Below are positions 17,294 through 30,297 of a stretch of DNA of 64,000 bases, piece by piece (the first letter of the stretch is position 1; each line of letters starts with the position of its first letter). The DNA is from an uncultured Alphaproteobacteria bacterium (lineage in GTDB: Bacteria; Pseudomonadota; Alphaproteobacteria; HIMB59), in NCBI GenBank assembly GCA_902613185.1, contig CACMGP010000002.1:161378-225377 (forward strand), written 5' to 3'. The notes beneath the pieces are model-generated. The model was not told where the DNA came from. It saw nothing but the letters and a program-made list of their open reading frames with translations, and ran no database searches. A program made the translations under genes and the position numbers.

Positions 17294-18283
17294 ATGATAT
17301 CTAAAGGATGCAAATCAATTTTCCCTATACAACACCAAGAAATTTTCGATCGTTACAAGCAACACGTTCAAGCATTTTGGACACCTGAGGAGGTGTCTCT
17401 GCAAGATGATTTAAGAGATCTAAAAACACTAGGAGAAGGGGAAATACATTTTATCAAACATGTGCTTGCATTTTTTGCAAATTCAGAGGCAATGATAAAT
17501 GAAAATCTAGCATCCAGATTTTATAATGAGATTTTAATTCCTGAGTCTCGATTGTTTATCACCATGCAAATGCTAAATGAGTCTATTCACGCAGAAATGT
17601 ATGGTTTACAAATTGAAGCTTATGTAGAGGACCCATCAGAAAAAGATAAGTTATTTTCTGCTATTCAAAACGTTCCTTGTATTAATAAAAAAGCACAGTG
17701 GGTTTCAAAATGGTTGAATGGGAATCAAAATTTATTAACACGCTTAATTGCCTTTGGTTTAGTTGAAGGGTTATTTTTTGCTGGATCCTTTTGTGCCATC
17801 TATTACTTTAGAAAAAGAGGTTTACTTCCAGGCTTAGCCTTATCAAATGACTGGATAGCCAGAGATGAAGGAATGCACTTCAGTTTCTCAGCTTTGATGT
17901 TTAAAACGTTAAGTGAAAAGTTTAATAAAGGAACCTTGTCAGATGAAGATATTAAATCGATGGATTTAATCCCTAGTCCTGTCGCACAGTCTGAGTTCGA
18001 AGAAATAGTCAGAGAAGCAGTAGAGTTTGAAAAAGAATTTGTTACTGATGCACTTCCTGTTGATCTCATTGGTATGAACAAGGAAATGATGTGTATGTAT
18101 ATTGAGGCTGTTTCAGATCGAATTGCTGATCTTTTTGGATTTGAAAGGGTATTTAATACTGAAAACCCATTTGATTTCATGAGAGCTCTTGATGTTCAAA
18201 ATGTGACTAATTTCTTCGAGAAAAGGGTATCTGAATACCAGCGTCCAACAGATCGTTCTTTGTCTTTTGACGAGTCTTTCTAA
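17294..18283 (+). CDS. nrdB: Ribonucleoside-diphosphate reductase beta subunit
   Basis: NrdB is the diiron tyrosyl-radical subunit (329 aa) partnering NrdA. The motif E-x-x-H-x-x-x-Y in NESIHAEMY puts the radical tyrosine at Y103, so this is a conventional class Ia type rather than a Tyr-less variant. Further iron ligands are in FFANSEAM, LVEGLFFAG and RDEGMHFSF. A ribosome binding site AAGGAG (17282-17287) precedes the ATG. The C-terminal tail LSFDESF is the expected peptide that docks on NrdA. The stop directly abuts the glutaredoxin start. Confidence 0.97.
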   Translation: MISKGCKSIFPIQHQEIFDRYKQHVQAFWTPEEVSLQDDLRDLKTLGEGEIHFIKHVLAFFANSEAMINENLASRFYNEILIPESRLFITMQMLNESIHAEMYGLQIEAYVEDPSEKDKLFSAIQNVPCINKKAQWVSKWLNGNQNLLTRLIAFGLVEGLFFAGSFCAIYYFRKRGLLPGLALSNDWIARDEGMHFSFSALMFKTLSEKFNKGTLSDEDIKSMDLIPSPVAQSEFEEIVREAVEFEKEFVTDALPVDLIGMNKEMMCMYIEAVSDRIADLFGFERVFNTENPFDFMRALDVQNVTNFFEKRVSEYQRPTDRSLSFDESF

Positions 18284-18523
18284 GTGGAAGTCAAAATTTA
18301 TAGTAAAGACAACTGTATTTTTTGCACTAAAGCCAAGGCAGTTTTATCCTCACATAACCCCCAAGTATTAATGCTTGATGAGGATTACAGCCGTGATCAG
18401 TTTTTTGAAATATTTCCAACTGCCAAAACGTTTCCCCAAATCATAATCAACGGTGAAAAAATTGGTGGCTACCATGAGCTAGAACGTTGGATGGCATTTA
18501 ATAAACCTGACGATGATTTTTAG
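18284..18523 (+). CDS. Glutaredoxin, likely RNR electron donor
   Basis: This small cytoplasmic redox protein (79 aa) has the dithiol site CIFC near residues 11-14, the cis-proline TFPQIIING and the glutathione-binding GGYHELERW. It starts with GTG immediately after the nrdB stop, so it is translationally coupled and probably recharges the C-terminal cysteines of NrdA. Class Ia operons with a terminal glutaredoxin are common in marine alphaproteobacteria. A NrdH-type redoxin is the alternative, but the GGYHEL segment favours a GrxC-like protein. It ends 6 nt from the convergent polA stop with no terminator visible. Confidence 0.93.
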   Translation: MEVKIYSKDNCIFCTKAKAVLSSHNPQVLMLDEDYSRDQFFEIFPTAKTFPQIIINGEKIGGYHELERWMAFNKPDDDF

Positions 18524-18529
18524 TTTTAA

Positions 18530-21208
18530 TTAGTGAGCTAATCCCCAGTTCAAGCCGCCACCGAAGTCAACTTTTATAGGAGTTTTAAAAGATTTATATT
18601 TTTGATGTGATGTTTCCATCAATTTAGTTATTTGTGGAATAATATCTTTTTCTTTTTTATGAATTTCAAATAAAAGCTCGTCATGAACTTGAGATGTCAT
18701 CTTAGATTTACATTTATTTTTCTCTAAATAGCTATGAATATCCAACATTGCAATTTTAATTAACTCAGATGCAGTGCCTTGAATAGGTGCATTGATAGCT
18801 TGTCTTTCAGCAAAAGATCTGAGCATAAAATTTTTAGCATTGATGTCTTTAATGTGAGACTTTCTTCCAAAAAGGTTTTCAACATAGCCTAGTTTTTTTG
18901 CTTTATCGGTAGTTGATTTCATAAAGTCACTAATGTTTGGAAATTTTTGAAAATAGTTATCTATGAAAAGCTTTGCTTCAGCATTGCTAACACCTAACTG
19001 TTTAGCTAAACCATATTGGCTAATTCCATAAATTATTCCAAAATTAATAATCTTGGCCATTCTTCGATCATTAGCATTAATTGTTTTTTTGTTAAAAACT
19101 AATTGGCCTGTACTTTGATGAATATCTTGATCCTCTTGGAAAGCTTTTAATAAATTAGGGTCTTCGCACGCTTCACAAAGCACACGAAGCTCGATTTGGG
19201 AGTAATCGAAGCTATATAACTCATGATCTTTTTCTGCAATAAATGCTGTTCTAATTTTCTTTCCGATCTCAGTTCTAATAGGGATATTTTGTAAATTAGG
19301 TTCAGATGAACTTAATCTACCCGTAATAGTAGCTGCAATATTAAATGTGCTGTGAACTCGATCGTTATTATCAGCATGTTCAGCTAAAGAAGATGTATAG
19401 GTCGACACGAGCTTGGAGTATTGACGCCATTGTAAAATATGCGAGGCAATCTCTACTCCCTCAGATTCTAATTGTTCTAAGACTTTGACATTAGTTTGAA
19501 AATCTCCTGCTTTTGTTTTTTTTGTTACCTTCACATCAAGTTTCTTGAAGATTTCGGTAAGTTGCTTTGGCGAACCAATATTGAACTCCTCACCTGCGAT
19601 TTTGAAAATTTTCTGTTCAATTTTTTCAATTTCTTTATTTAGATCTTTTTCAAGTTTTGTTAAAAATTTAAGATCAATCTTACAACCATTGTTTTCAACC
19701 TGTTGAAGGACTAAGCTTAATTTTTTATCGATATCAAAATATATATAACTATCTGGGGCATCTAATATTTGATCGTGTAATGTTTCATATAATTTATAAG
19801 TGGCATAAGCATCATGAGCAGCGTAATTTGTTGCAGACTGTAAAGGCACTTCAGAAAAATCTTTATAATTTCTTTTAGATTCATTTTTAATGACATCTTT
19901 AAATTTTTCTTTTTCTTCTCCAAAATAATAATAATACAAATCCTCAAGATTGTGTTTTGTTAAACCGTTATTGACAAAAAAAGACATTAATAAGGTATCT
20001 TGAAAAGAAATAGTATTTACATTAAAGCGTTTTAAAATAACACTATCGTATTTAGCATTATGAAAAATCTTTAAAATTGAAGGATCTTCACATAATAAAT
20101 TCAACTCTTTCAATATTTTTTTTTGATCTGTCTCAGATATTGCATTTTCAGGTGATTTAAAAGGTAGGTAATAAGCTTGCTGTGCATTAGATAATGAAAT
20201 GCCAATGATATTTGCTTCATTTACGTCTAAACTATCTGTCTCTAAATCTATCGCTAAGGTTTTTTCGGATTGAAGAGACTTTAGATATTCAATTATATCT
20301 TTTGTCTTAATAAGTGATTTAAATTCTAAGTTTTTTTTGGCCGCATGCGGCTTTGTTTCATGAGCGCTATTTCTAATTAATGATTTAAATTCATATTTTT
20401 TAAAAAAGTCATTAAGTTTTGGTGAGTCCTCAAAATCTTTTAACTTTTCGATTGTAATAGGTAGCTCAAGATCATTTTTTAGAATTACTAGTTGGTGGCT
20501 TATTTTTGCTTTTTCCTCATGATCATGTATAAGATTTTTAATTCTTTCATTTGATATTTTCTCTTTATTTGCCAGAAGGCCCTCAAAAGAACCAAATTCA
20601 TTAATTAATTTAGAGGCTGTTTTTGGTCCGATGCCAGGGACGCCAGGAATATTATCAACACTATCACCAATTAGAGCTTGTACATCTGTAATCTTGTCAG
20701 GGCCAACACCAAATTTTTCCATTACCTTTGCTTCGTCAATTTCAATATTTTTCATTGGATCCATGATGCGATTATTAGTTGATAGCAGTTGAAAAAGGTC
20801 TTTGTCTGAACTAAATACTGTGGTTGGTATTTTATTGTCTTCACCATATTTAACGTAACTTGCTATAACATCATCGGCCTCAAAGTCTTTTTTTTCAATA
20901 ACATCTAAACCAAACGCATCAATAGCTTCACGAATAATAGTAAATTGAGGAATCAAATCTTCTGGTGCCTCGCCACGATTTGCTTTGTATTCAGGAAACA
21001 AAGTATTTCGAAAAGTATTCCTTCCTGCATCAAGAATGATTAGTATTTTGTCATTTGGATGCTCTTCAATAAGTCTAAGCATCATATTGCAGAACCCATA
21101 AACTGCATTTGTGGGGATGCCTTTAGAATTATTCATTGGGGGTAAGGCGTAATAAGCTCGGAAAATATATCCGGAACCATCAACAAGTATTAGTCTTGGC
21201 TTAGACAT
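18530..21208 (-). CDS. polA: DNA polymerase I
   Basis: This is the repair and Okazaki-fragment polymerase, 892 aa. The 5'-3' exonuclease domain starts LILVDGSGYIFRAYYALPP and includes SSDKDLFQLL. The 3'-5' proofreading domain is active-looking: AIDLETDSLD, FHNAKYDS and AAHDAYATYKL hold the acidic residues. The polymerase domain has SSSEPNLQNIP, the O-helix RRMAKIINFGIIYG, and motif C QVHDELLFE. It lies 32 nt downstream of regA at the end of the leftward replication block. All three domains are retained, unlike some reduced genomes that keep only part. Confidence 0.98.
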   Translation of the reverse strand: MSKPRLILVDGSGYIFRAYYALPPMNNSKGIPTNAVYGFCNMMLRLIEEHPNDKILIILDAGRNTFRNTLFPEYKANRGEAPEDLIPQFTIIREAIDAFGLDVIEKKDFEADDVIASYVKYGEDNKIPTTVFSSDKDLFQLLSTNNRIMDPMKNIEIDEAKVMEKFGVGPDKITDVQALIGDSVDNIPGVPGIGPKTASKLINEFGSFEGLLANKEKISNERIKNLIHDHEEKAKISHQLVILKNDLELPITIEKLKDFEDSPKLNDFFKKYEFKSLIRNSAHETKPHAAKKNLEFKSLIKTKDIIEYLKSLQSEKTLAIDLETDSLDVNEANIIGISLSNAQQAYYLPFKSPENAISETDQKKILKELNLLCEDPSILKIFHNAKYDSVILKRFNVNTISFQDTLLMSFFVNNGLTKHNLEDLYYYYFGEEKEKFKDVIKNESKRNYKDFSEVPLQSATNYAAHDAYATYKLYETLHDQILDAPDSYIYFDIDKKLSLVLQQVENNGCKIDLKFLTKLEKDLNKEIEKIEQKIFKIAGEEFNIGSPKQLTEIFKKLDVKVTKKTKAGDFQTNVKVLEQLESEGVEIASHILQWRQYSKLVSTYTSSLAEHADNNDRVHSTFNIAATITGRLSSSEPNLQNIPIRTEIGKKIRTAFIAEKDHELYSFDYSQIELRVLCEACEDPNLLKAFQEDQDIHQSTGQLVFNKKTINANDRRMAKIINFGIIYGISQYGLAKQLGVSNAEAKLFIDNYFQKFPNISDFMKSTTDKAKKLGYVENLFGRKSHIKDINAKNFMLRSFAERQAINAPIQGTASELIKIAMLDIHSYLEKNKCKSKMTSQVHDELLFEIHKKEKDIIPQITKLMETSHQKYKSFKTPIKVDFGGGLNWGLAH

Positions 21209-21240
21209 TTAAGCAGAATAACAAAGAATGTAGTGAGTTT

Positions 21241-21801
21241 CTATTCTTTAGGTGCGTGCTTATTTAAAATTCTTTGAAGAGTTCTTCTGTGCATTTTTAA
21301 TCTTCTAGCAGTTTCAGATACATTACGGTTACACTGTGTAAAAACTCTTTGAATATGTTCCCATCTTATTCTGTCAGCAGACATTGGGTTCTCAGGTGGT
21401 GGGGGCAAGGATGTAGCGGTAGCAGACATTAATGATTTTTCGATATCATCAATGTTTGCAGGTTTAGTTAAGTAATCATCAGCGCCCAATTTAACGGAGG
21501 ATACAGCTGTAGCTATGTTGCCATAACTTGTCAACATTACTGTTCTACATTCTGGGTTTTGCTCCTTGATCACCTTAATAACATCGAGTCCTGAACCATC
21601 ACCTAGACGAAGATCAACTATGGCATAATTAAAATTATTTCCAGCTAAAACATCTAAAGCCTCTTTTTTTGAAGCTGCTGCTGTTACTGTGAAGTCTTTA
21701 CGTTGAAACGAAGTGGTTAAACGCTCACGAAAGGGTTTATCATCCTCAATAATAAAAAGTGTTTTATCTTTGACTAATGTATTTTGCTCTAAATCCGCCA
21801 T
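21241..21801 (-). CDS. regA: Redox response regulator RegA (ActR/PrrA)
   Basis: This 186-aa response regulator has the phospho-acceptor aspartate in AIVDLRLGDGSG, an acidic pair in FIIEDDKPFRER and the switch residues in MLTSYG. A proline-rich hinge (LPPPPENP) leads to a Fis-type helix-turn-helix, NVSETARRLKMHRRTLQRIL, which is extremely conserved in RegA/PrrA/ActR. The family controls respiration, carbon, nitrogen and energy genes in response to quinone redox state in alphaproteobacteria. It overlaps the end of regB by 13 nt, so the pair is co-translated. Confidence 0.95.
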   Translation of the reverse strand: MADLEQNTLVKDKTLFIIEDDKPFRERLTTSFQRKDFTVTAAASKKEALDVLAGNNFNYAIVDLRLGDGSGLDVIKVIKEQNPECRTVMLTSYGNIATAVSSVKLGADDYLTKPANIDDIEKSLMSATATSLPPPPENPMSADRIRWEHIQRVFTQCNRNVSETARRLKMHRRTLQRILNKHAPKE

Positions 21802-23033
21802 GTTAAAGTTACTTCTGCTCCATCATTACTTTGTACTAATATTTCACCATTTAGATTTTCAATCATTTGTTTTGTTATGAACAGGCCGAGGCCCATATTT
21901 ACCCCTTTTTCAGATCTGCTAGAATAGAATGGTTTTCCAAAATTAGCTATAAACTTCTTATCAAAACCGGGACCATCATCTCTGATTTTAATTGAGTAAG
22001 AATTTTTCGATGTCTCTGAGATTACTAATATTTGTCTATAAGCGAAACTTATGGCATTTTTTATAATATTATTCATCGCTATGTTCAGTTCGGGTGTGAT
22101 TTTAATGTTGATATTTTTTGAATTTTCATCAGATCTATAATCTAATTTCACAGCTCGATAGTTATTTGAAAATTGATCACATAAAGATTGCACATAGGCA
22201 TCTAATGACATATTTGTAATTTCAGAAGAGAGTTCTTTTGACTCTGGGTTTGTTGAGAGCTCTTTTAGTATTTCCTTACACCTGTCTAACTCTAATAATA
22301 GAGTTTTAATATCTTTCCCATAATCATCTTTTAATTTTTGATCTTTTTTTAAATCATCAACAATTAAATTTATGGTATTTAGTGGTGTACCTAATTCATG
22401 AACAGCTGCAGCTGCTAAACCTCCAACTTTTAAAAGCTCTTTTTCATTTTGAAGTTGTTTACTAGCTAACTCATATGCTTTTTGGGTGCTTTTGTAATTT
22501 AATGAAAAGTAATAAAGATAAAAAACTAAAAAAATACTACTTATGAATAAAGAAATCATAATAGCTAGGCTGTATGTAAAATTAATATTAGGATGCACAG
22601 ACAAAGGAAGATTAATATAAAAATTAAATATCAAAGCAAAACAAACTAATGCTAAACTTAAGATAATTATTATTCTTTCTATCGTGAGATATGATGCTGC
22701 AATAGCAATAGGAGCTAAGATAATAAATATAAAAGGATTAGTGTGTCCACCATTTAAAGCAATCAAACTTGAAATTTGAACAATATCAAAACATAAAAAT
22801 AAGAAGACTTGTTTTTCAGAAATAATTTTATCTCCTTTATTTAAATAAAATCCTAAGAGAATACTAGCCATTAAGATAAAAGCTATTATCCAAGAGCTCA
22901 TTGCTACTGTCTTAGAAATTTCGAAAAAATACTGTGTTATGAATAAAGTGGCGGCCTGACCTCCAAAAGCTATTGCACGTATGATTAAAAAATCTGAAGA
23001 ATTAACAAAAAGAAAGTTTTTTTGATTATTCAA
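21789..23033 (-). CDS. regB: Redox sensor histidine kinase RegB (PrrB/ActS)
   Basis: This inner-membrane kinase (414 aa) has about six hydrophobic segments in residues 15-180. The quinone-binding heptapeptide GGxxNPF is present as GGHTNPF in the periplasmic loop region. The H-box is HELGTPLNTI, and a cysteine in LDRCKEILKELS is probably the redox-active one of the family. The HATPase domain (NNIIKNAISFA, DDGPGFD, GLGLFI) completes it. It directly follows gyrB with no spacing, an arrangement that would couple expression of a global redox regulator to a topoisomerase gene. Confidence 0.93.
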   Translation of the reverse strand: MNNQKNFLFVNSSDFLIIRAIAFGGQAATLFITQYFFEISKTVAMSSWIIAFILMASILLGFYLNKGDKIISEKQVFLFLCFDIVQISSLIALNGGHTNPFIFIILAPIAIAASYLTIERIIIILSLALVCFALIFNFYINLPLSVHPNINFTYSLAIMISLFISSIFLVFYLYYFSLNYKSTQKAYELASKQLQNEKELLKVGGLAAAAVHELGTPLNTINLIVDDLKKDQKLKDDYGKDIKTLLLELDRCKEILKELSTNPESKELSSEITNMSLDAYVQSLCDQFSNNYRAVKLDYRSDENSKNINIKITPELNIAMNNIIKNAISFAYRQILVISETSKNSYSIKIRDDGPGFDKKFIANFGKPFYSSRSEKGVNMGLGLFITKQMIENLNGEILVQSNDGAEVTLTWRI

Positions 23034-26569
<3,536 letters not shown>

Positions 26570-27679
26570 TTAAACTCTCATAGGCATTAAAATAAATAAA
26601 CTTGTTGTATCTTTGGGGTCCTTTACTATTACTGGTGATGATTGATTTAGTAACTCTAAAATCAAAGTGTCTCCTTCAACAACATCTTGTAAATCCAATA
26701 TATATTTTGAATTAAAAAGAATTTCAAGACCATCGGCAGCGTAATTTGCTGCAACCTCTTCATCGCCTTTGTTACTGTCAGTGCTAGTGGCCATTATCTT
26801 AATGCTATTATTTTCAAATTGTAACTTAACAGTTGGTGTTTTGTCTTGATTAACAGTTGAAACCCTATCAATGGCATTAAAAAAAGGCTCTGCCTCAACT
26901 TGTAATAATTTGTCATTGGATACAGGTATAACTTTTTCATAATCTGGAAATGTTCCATCTATTAGTTTACTGATTATAATGAAATTATCTGCTTCTAGAC
27001 TCACTTGAGTGTCAGTACATATTATTTTAACCTTACCTTCAAAATCACCTAAAATACGGTCTAATTGAAGTATAAATTTTCTTGGGAGTATAATTCCAGA
27101 TATATTTATGACATTTGTTAAATCTAGCTCTGTTTTAGCAAGTCTATGGCCGTCAGTAGCAACACACCTCAAAGTTGACTTTGATCCGTTAGTAACAGTA
27201 TGGAAGTATATGCCATTAAGGTAGTATCTCGTCTCTTCAGCAGATATTGCAAATTTAGTTTTATTAAAAAGTCTTTTAATCTGAGAGATTGTTAGTTCGA
27301 ATGAGTTTGTTTGTTCTAAAGGAACAAATTTCGGGAATTCATCTGCTGTTAATGCATTTAACTCAAAGACTGAGTTATCAGAATTTATTATTAATCTATT
27401 TCCCTCTAATTTACATTTTACAATAGAGTTTTTTTTTGTCTTGCGAATTATATCAGTTAAAATTCTTGAATTTACAGTTGCTTCGCCATTTTTTGAAGAA
27501 TCGGTTGATACAAATTCTCTGATAGAAATATCCATATCTGTCGATCTAATTTCTATTTGGTTATTATCACATTTTATATAAATGTTAGAAAGAATTGGAA
27601 TTGTGGATCTACTGTCCACAATTGAACTAACGTGAGTTAAGACTCTTAAAAAAGCCTCTCGACTTACTCTAAAATCCAT
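26570..27679 (-). CDS. dnaN: DNA polymerase III beta sliding clamp
   Basis: This is the processivity clamp (369 aa) with three repeated beta-clamp folds. Typical segments are MDFRVSREAFLRVLTHVSSIVDSR (start quoted in part), RSTDMDIS, the ATDGHRLAKTEL motif of domain two, and the C-terminal MPMRV, which closes the clamp and forms part of the partner-binding pocket. It follows dnaA directly and precedes recF directly, with no spacers. Confidence 0.98.
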   Translation of the reverse strand: MDFRVSREAFLRVLTHVSSIVDSRSTIPILSNIYIKCDNNQIEIRSTDMDISIREFVSTDSSKNGEATVNSRILTDIIRKTKKNSIVKCKLEGNRLIINSDNSVFELNALTADEFPKFVPLEQTNSFELTISQIKRLFNKTKFAISAEETRYYLNGIYFHTVTNGSKSTLRCVATDGHRLAKTELDLTNVINISGIILPRKFILQLDRILGDFEGKVKIICTDTQVSLEADNFIIISKLIDGTFPDYEKVIPVSNDKLLQVEAEPFFNAIDRVSTVNQDKTPTVKLQFENNSIKIMATSTDSNKGDEEVAANYAADGLEILFNSKYILDLQDVVEGDTLILELLNQSSPVIVKDPKDTTSLFILMPMRV

Positions 27680-29047
27680 TTAAGAAGTTTGCAATATTCT
27701 AGTCAAAAGTTCAATATCTTCTGCAAGGTTAGGATCATTTACCATAATTTCTTCGATAGTTTTAATAGCATGAATAACAGTGGTATGATCTCTACCACCA
27801 AATTTTCTACCAATTTCAGGTAAAGATCTTGTGGTAATTGACTTAGCTAAATACATTGCAACTTGTCTTGGACGTGCAACAGACCTTGATCTTCTCGGTG
27901 AATGCATATCTGAAAGTTTGATGTTGTAATGCTCAACAACTTTCTTTTGAATTTCATCAATTGTAATTTTTCTTGAATTAGTCCTGAGTAAGTCTTTTAA
28001 AACATCTTTTACTAGGTCAACAGATATTTCTGAGTCCTGAATTGAAGCATGAACTGCTAGTCTATTCAGGGCACCTTCCATTTCTCTGACATTATTTGTG
28101 ATCTTATTTGCTAAAAATTCCATCACTTCTTGTTTTAGATTAAGTGATTTTTGTTCAGCTTTAGCCTGTAGAATACCTAATCGTAATTCATAAGTTAAGG
28201 GATGTATATCCGCTACTAATCCCCAGCCTAATCTGGACTTTAATCTGTCCTCTAGTCCATCAAGATCAGCAGGGGATTTATCAGCTGAGATAATAATTTG
28301 TCTTTTTTTGTCAATTAAAGTATTGAAAGTATGAAAGAATTCTTCCTGTGTGTTATCTTTACCGATAATAAATTGCACATCATCAATCATTAAAACATCT
28401 ACTGATCTGAATTGTTCTTTAAAACTCATGATATTTTTAAATCTTAAAGCCTTAATAAACTGATACATAAATTTTTCAGCTGTTAAATAGACAACATTTT
28501 TTTTAGGATTTCTTTTTTTTATATTCCAGGCAACTGCATGCATTAAATGTGTTTTTCCTAATCCAACACCACCATACAAAAATAATGGATTAAAGCTTAC
28601 AACTTCTGATTGTGCTACACGTTGAGCTGCTGCGTATGCTAACTCGTTGGGTTTACCAACAATAAAATTATCAAAAGTAAATTTTGGATCTAATGGTGCA
28701 GAAATATCATCATAATATGTGTCTTCGTCATCATCTTTATCCTCATAGATGACTTCTGTGCCAGGAATAATTCGATTATTATTTTCTTTGACGAGTATAG
28801 CTAATTTATCAATGCTATGACCTTGGTCCATATAAGCTTTTTTAATAACAGAAGCATAATTTTTTATGATCCAATCACGTAAAAACCTGGTTGGAACTGA
28901 GAGAGTAAGAGAAGTGTCAATTAAAGACTCAAAATAAATCGGTTTAATCCAGTTTTGGAAGGTATCTTTATCAAGTGATTTTTTTAATTCAGATGTGATC
29001 TTCGGCCAGGACACATCTATGCCACCTTGATGCTTTTCGTCTTCCAC
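27680..29047 (-). CDS. dnaA: Chromosomal replication initiator DnaA
   Basis: DnaA (455 aa) opens the origin. Domain I begins with WPKITSELKKSLDKDTFQNWI. The AAA+ domain III has Walker A GGVGLGKTHL and Walker B VLMIDDVQFI. The DNA-binding domain IV carries HSPRRSRSVARPRQVAMYL and the signature GRDHTTVIHAI. The linker domain II is short and acidic (YEDKDDDEDTYYDD). The start is GTG at 29047-29045, preceded by AGAGGAAGGAA. The 105-nt spacer to rpsT is almost pure A/T with no DnaA boxes, so autoregulation by DnaA boxes is not apparent. Confidence 0.98.
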   Translation of the reverse strand: MEDEKHQGGIDVSWPKITSELKKSLDKDTFQNWIKPIYFESLIDTSLTLSVPTRFLRDWIIKNYASVIKKAYMDQGHSIDKLAILVKENNNRIIPGTEVIYEDKDDDEDTYYDDISAPLDPKFTFDNFIVGKPNELAYAAAQRVAQSEVVSFNPLFLYGGVGLGKTHLMHAVAWNIKKRNPKKNVVYLTAEKFMYQFIKALRFKNIMSFKEQFRSVDVLMIDDVQFIIGKDNTQEEFFHTFNTLIDKKRQIIISADKSPADLDGLEDRLKSRLGWGLVADIHPLTYELRLGILQAKAEQKSLNLKQEVMEFLANKITNNVREMEGALNRLAVHASIQDSEISVDLVKDVLKDLLRTNSRKITIDEIQKKVVEHYNIKLSDMHSPRRSRSVARPRQVAMYLAKSITTRSLPEIGRKFGGRDHTTVIHAIKTIEEIMVNDPNLAEDIELLTRILQTS

Positions 29048-29152
29048 TAACTTAATTCCTTCCTCTAAAAGATGCGCTATTTAAGCATGAAAAGTAAAAA
29101 AAGAAGAATAAAAAAAATGTTTTTTTTAAAAAAAATTGCTTGAAAAAAAAAA

Positions 29153-29419
29153 TTATTTTGAAATTGCGGTTATGTCTTTTTGTAGTTTTGAGATGGTTCT
29201 AGATGCCTTATTGAGGTGCATGATTTTCTTTTTAGTAGATTTATGCAATACAGACATAACTACTTTTAGTTTCGCCATTGATTCCTCTACCTTTTTATCT
29301 TTAATGAGTTTATCAATTGCCTTTAGCTGGGTTGAAACATTTGATTTTACAGCTTTGTTAACTGTTTTTTTTCTATCAGACTGTCGAAGTCTTTTTTTTG
29401 CTGATTTATGTTGTGGCAT
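29153..29419 (-). CDS. rpsT: 30S ribosomal protein S20
   Basis: This is a small basic protein of 88 aa that binds 16S rRNA early in assembly. The N-terminus MPQHKSAKKRLRQSDRKK is diagnostic, as is the lysine-rich helix ending MHLNKASRTISKLQKDI. Its location upstream of dnaA is common in alphaproteobacteria. A low-complexity A/T stretch follows its stop but no stable GC stem, so no intrinsic terminator is called. Confidence 0.97.
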   Translation of the reverse strand: MPQHKSAKKRLRQSDRKKTVNKAVKSNVSTQLKAIDKLIKDKKVEESMAKLKVVMSVLHKSTKKKIMHLNKASRTISKLQKDITAISK

Positions 29420-29464
29420 ATAAAAGTATTATTAACAGGTTGTTCGTCTAAAAGCGTTAATAAC

Positions 29465-29473
29465 TTATACACA
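29465..29473 (+). promoter_or_regulatory. Single consensus DnaA box
   Basis: TTATACACA matches the TTATNCACA DnaA-box consensus exactly and lies in the 59-nt spacer between rpsT and mutM, about 420 nt from dnaA. I found no second box nearby, so it may be a regulatory DnaA site or chance; it is not enough to call an origin. Confidence 0.4.
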
Positions 29474-29478
29474 TTTTT

Positions 29479-30297
29479 TTATTTTTGTAAAGCAGGCGAA
29501 AAAAAAGTCGAGCGACCATTTTGGATGATTTTTTTTATTTTATAAGTCTTTTTTTTGTATATTACTTGTTTCTTTTGATAGACCTTAAATAAACTCTGAA
29601 AACTTCCGAGGGTTCCATCTGGGGATTTATAATCATTTATTGAAGAGCCGCCATTTTTTAAAGATAGTTTCAATACAAATTTACAAGAACTTAATAACTT
29701 AGATATTTCAGCTTTTTTAAGTGTGTGTGTAAGTCTTTGAGGATCTAACCTTGAGTGAAAAAGAGCCTCATTAGCGTATATGTTTCCTATACCCACTATT
29801 AAACTTTGATCTAGAAGAGCTTGTTTCAAAGAAATTTTTTTCTTTATAAGTTTATTGTATATCTTATTTAAATTAACTTTGTTGACTAGTAAGTCAGTGC
29901 CATATTTATTAAAAAAAAATTTAACTTCTTTTGAGTCTTTAAGCCTAAAAAACATGCCAAACCTTCGAGGATCATTATAAATAATTTTAAATTCGTTAAA
30001 TTGTAGAACAACATGGTCATGTTTTTCTTTTTTATAATTCTCGTTTAAATAAAACTTTAATCGACCACTCATTCCCAAATGAATAATTACGTAATTATCA
30101 TTTTCTAATCTTATGATTATGTATTTTGCAAAACGTTCAACGGATGTTATTTTTTTTTGAGATATTTGCTCAAGGTCTTTAAAGTTTAAATTTTTCCTTA
30201 GTTTTTTTTGTGACCTATTGACAGAAATAATTTTTTTTCCTTTAACTTTTGACTTTAAATATCTTATTGTGGTTTCTACTTCAGGTAGTTCAGGCAT
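29479..30297 (-). CDS. mutM: Formamidopyrimidine-DNA glycosylase, zincless finger variant
   Basis: MutM/Fpg excises 8-oxoguanine and other oxidised purines (272 aa). The catalytic N-terminus MPELPEVETT (Pro2, Glu3) and the lysine in ERFAKYIIIRL are intact, and the helix-two-turn-helix segment DQSLIVGIGNIYANEALF is present. The C-terminal finger (about residues 238-272) ends GRSTFFSPALQK: the DNA-contacting arginine loop GRSTF is kept, but none of the four zinc cysteines remains, and Lys, Tyr, Ser and Ala stand in their places. It probably folds as a zincless finger as in NEIL1 and plant Fpg. Its start codon overlaps the divergent ubiE start by 2 nt. Confidence 0.93.
   Translation of the reverse strand: MPELPEVETTIRYLKSKVKGKKIISVNRSQKKLRKNLNFKDLEQISQKKITSVERFAKYIIIRLENDNYVIIHLGMSGRLKFYLNENYKKEKHDHVVLQFNEFKIIYNDPRRFGMFFRLKDSKEVKFFFNKYGTDLLVNKVNLNKIYNKLIKKKISLKQALLDQSLIVGIGNIYANEALFHSRLDPQRLTHTLKKAEISKLLSSCKFVLKLSLKNGGSSINDYKSPDGTLGSFQSLFKVYQKKQVIYKKKTYKIKKIIQNGRSTFFSPALQK

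Noticed and set aside
29420-29478. Replication origin next to dnaA
   Set aside because: Only one consensus DnaA box is visible, with no array and no clear unwinding element beyond general A/T richness. GC-skew over the whole genome would be needed to place oriC.
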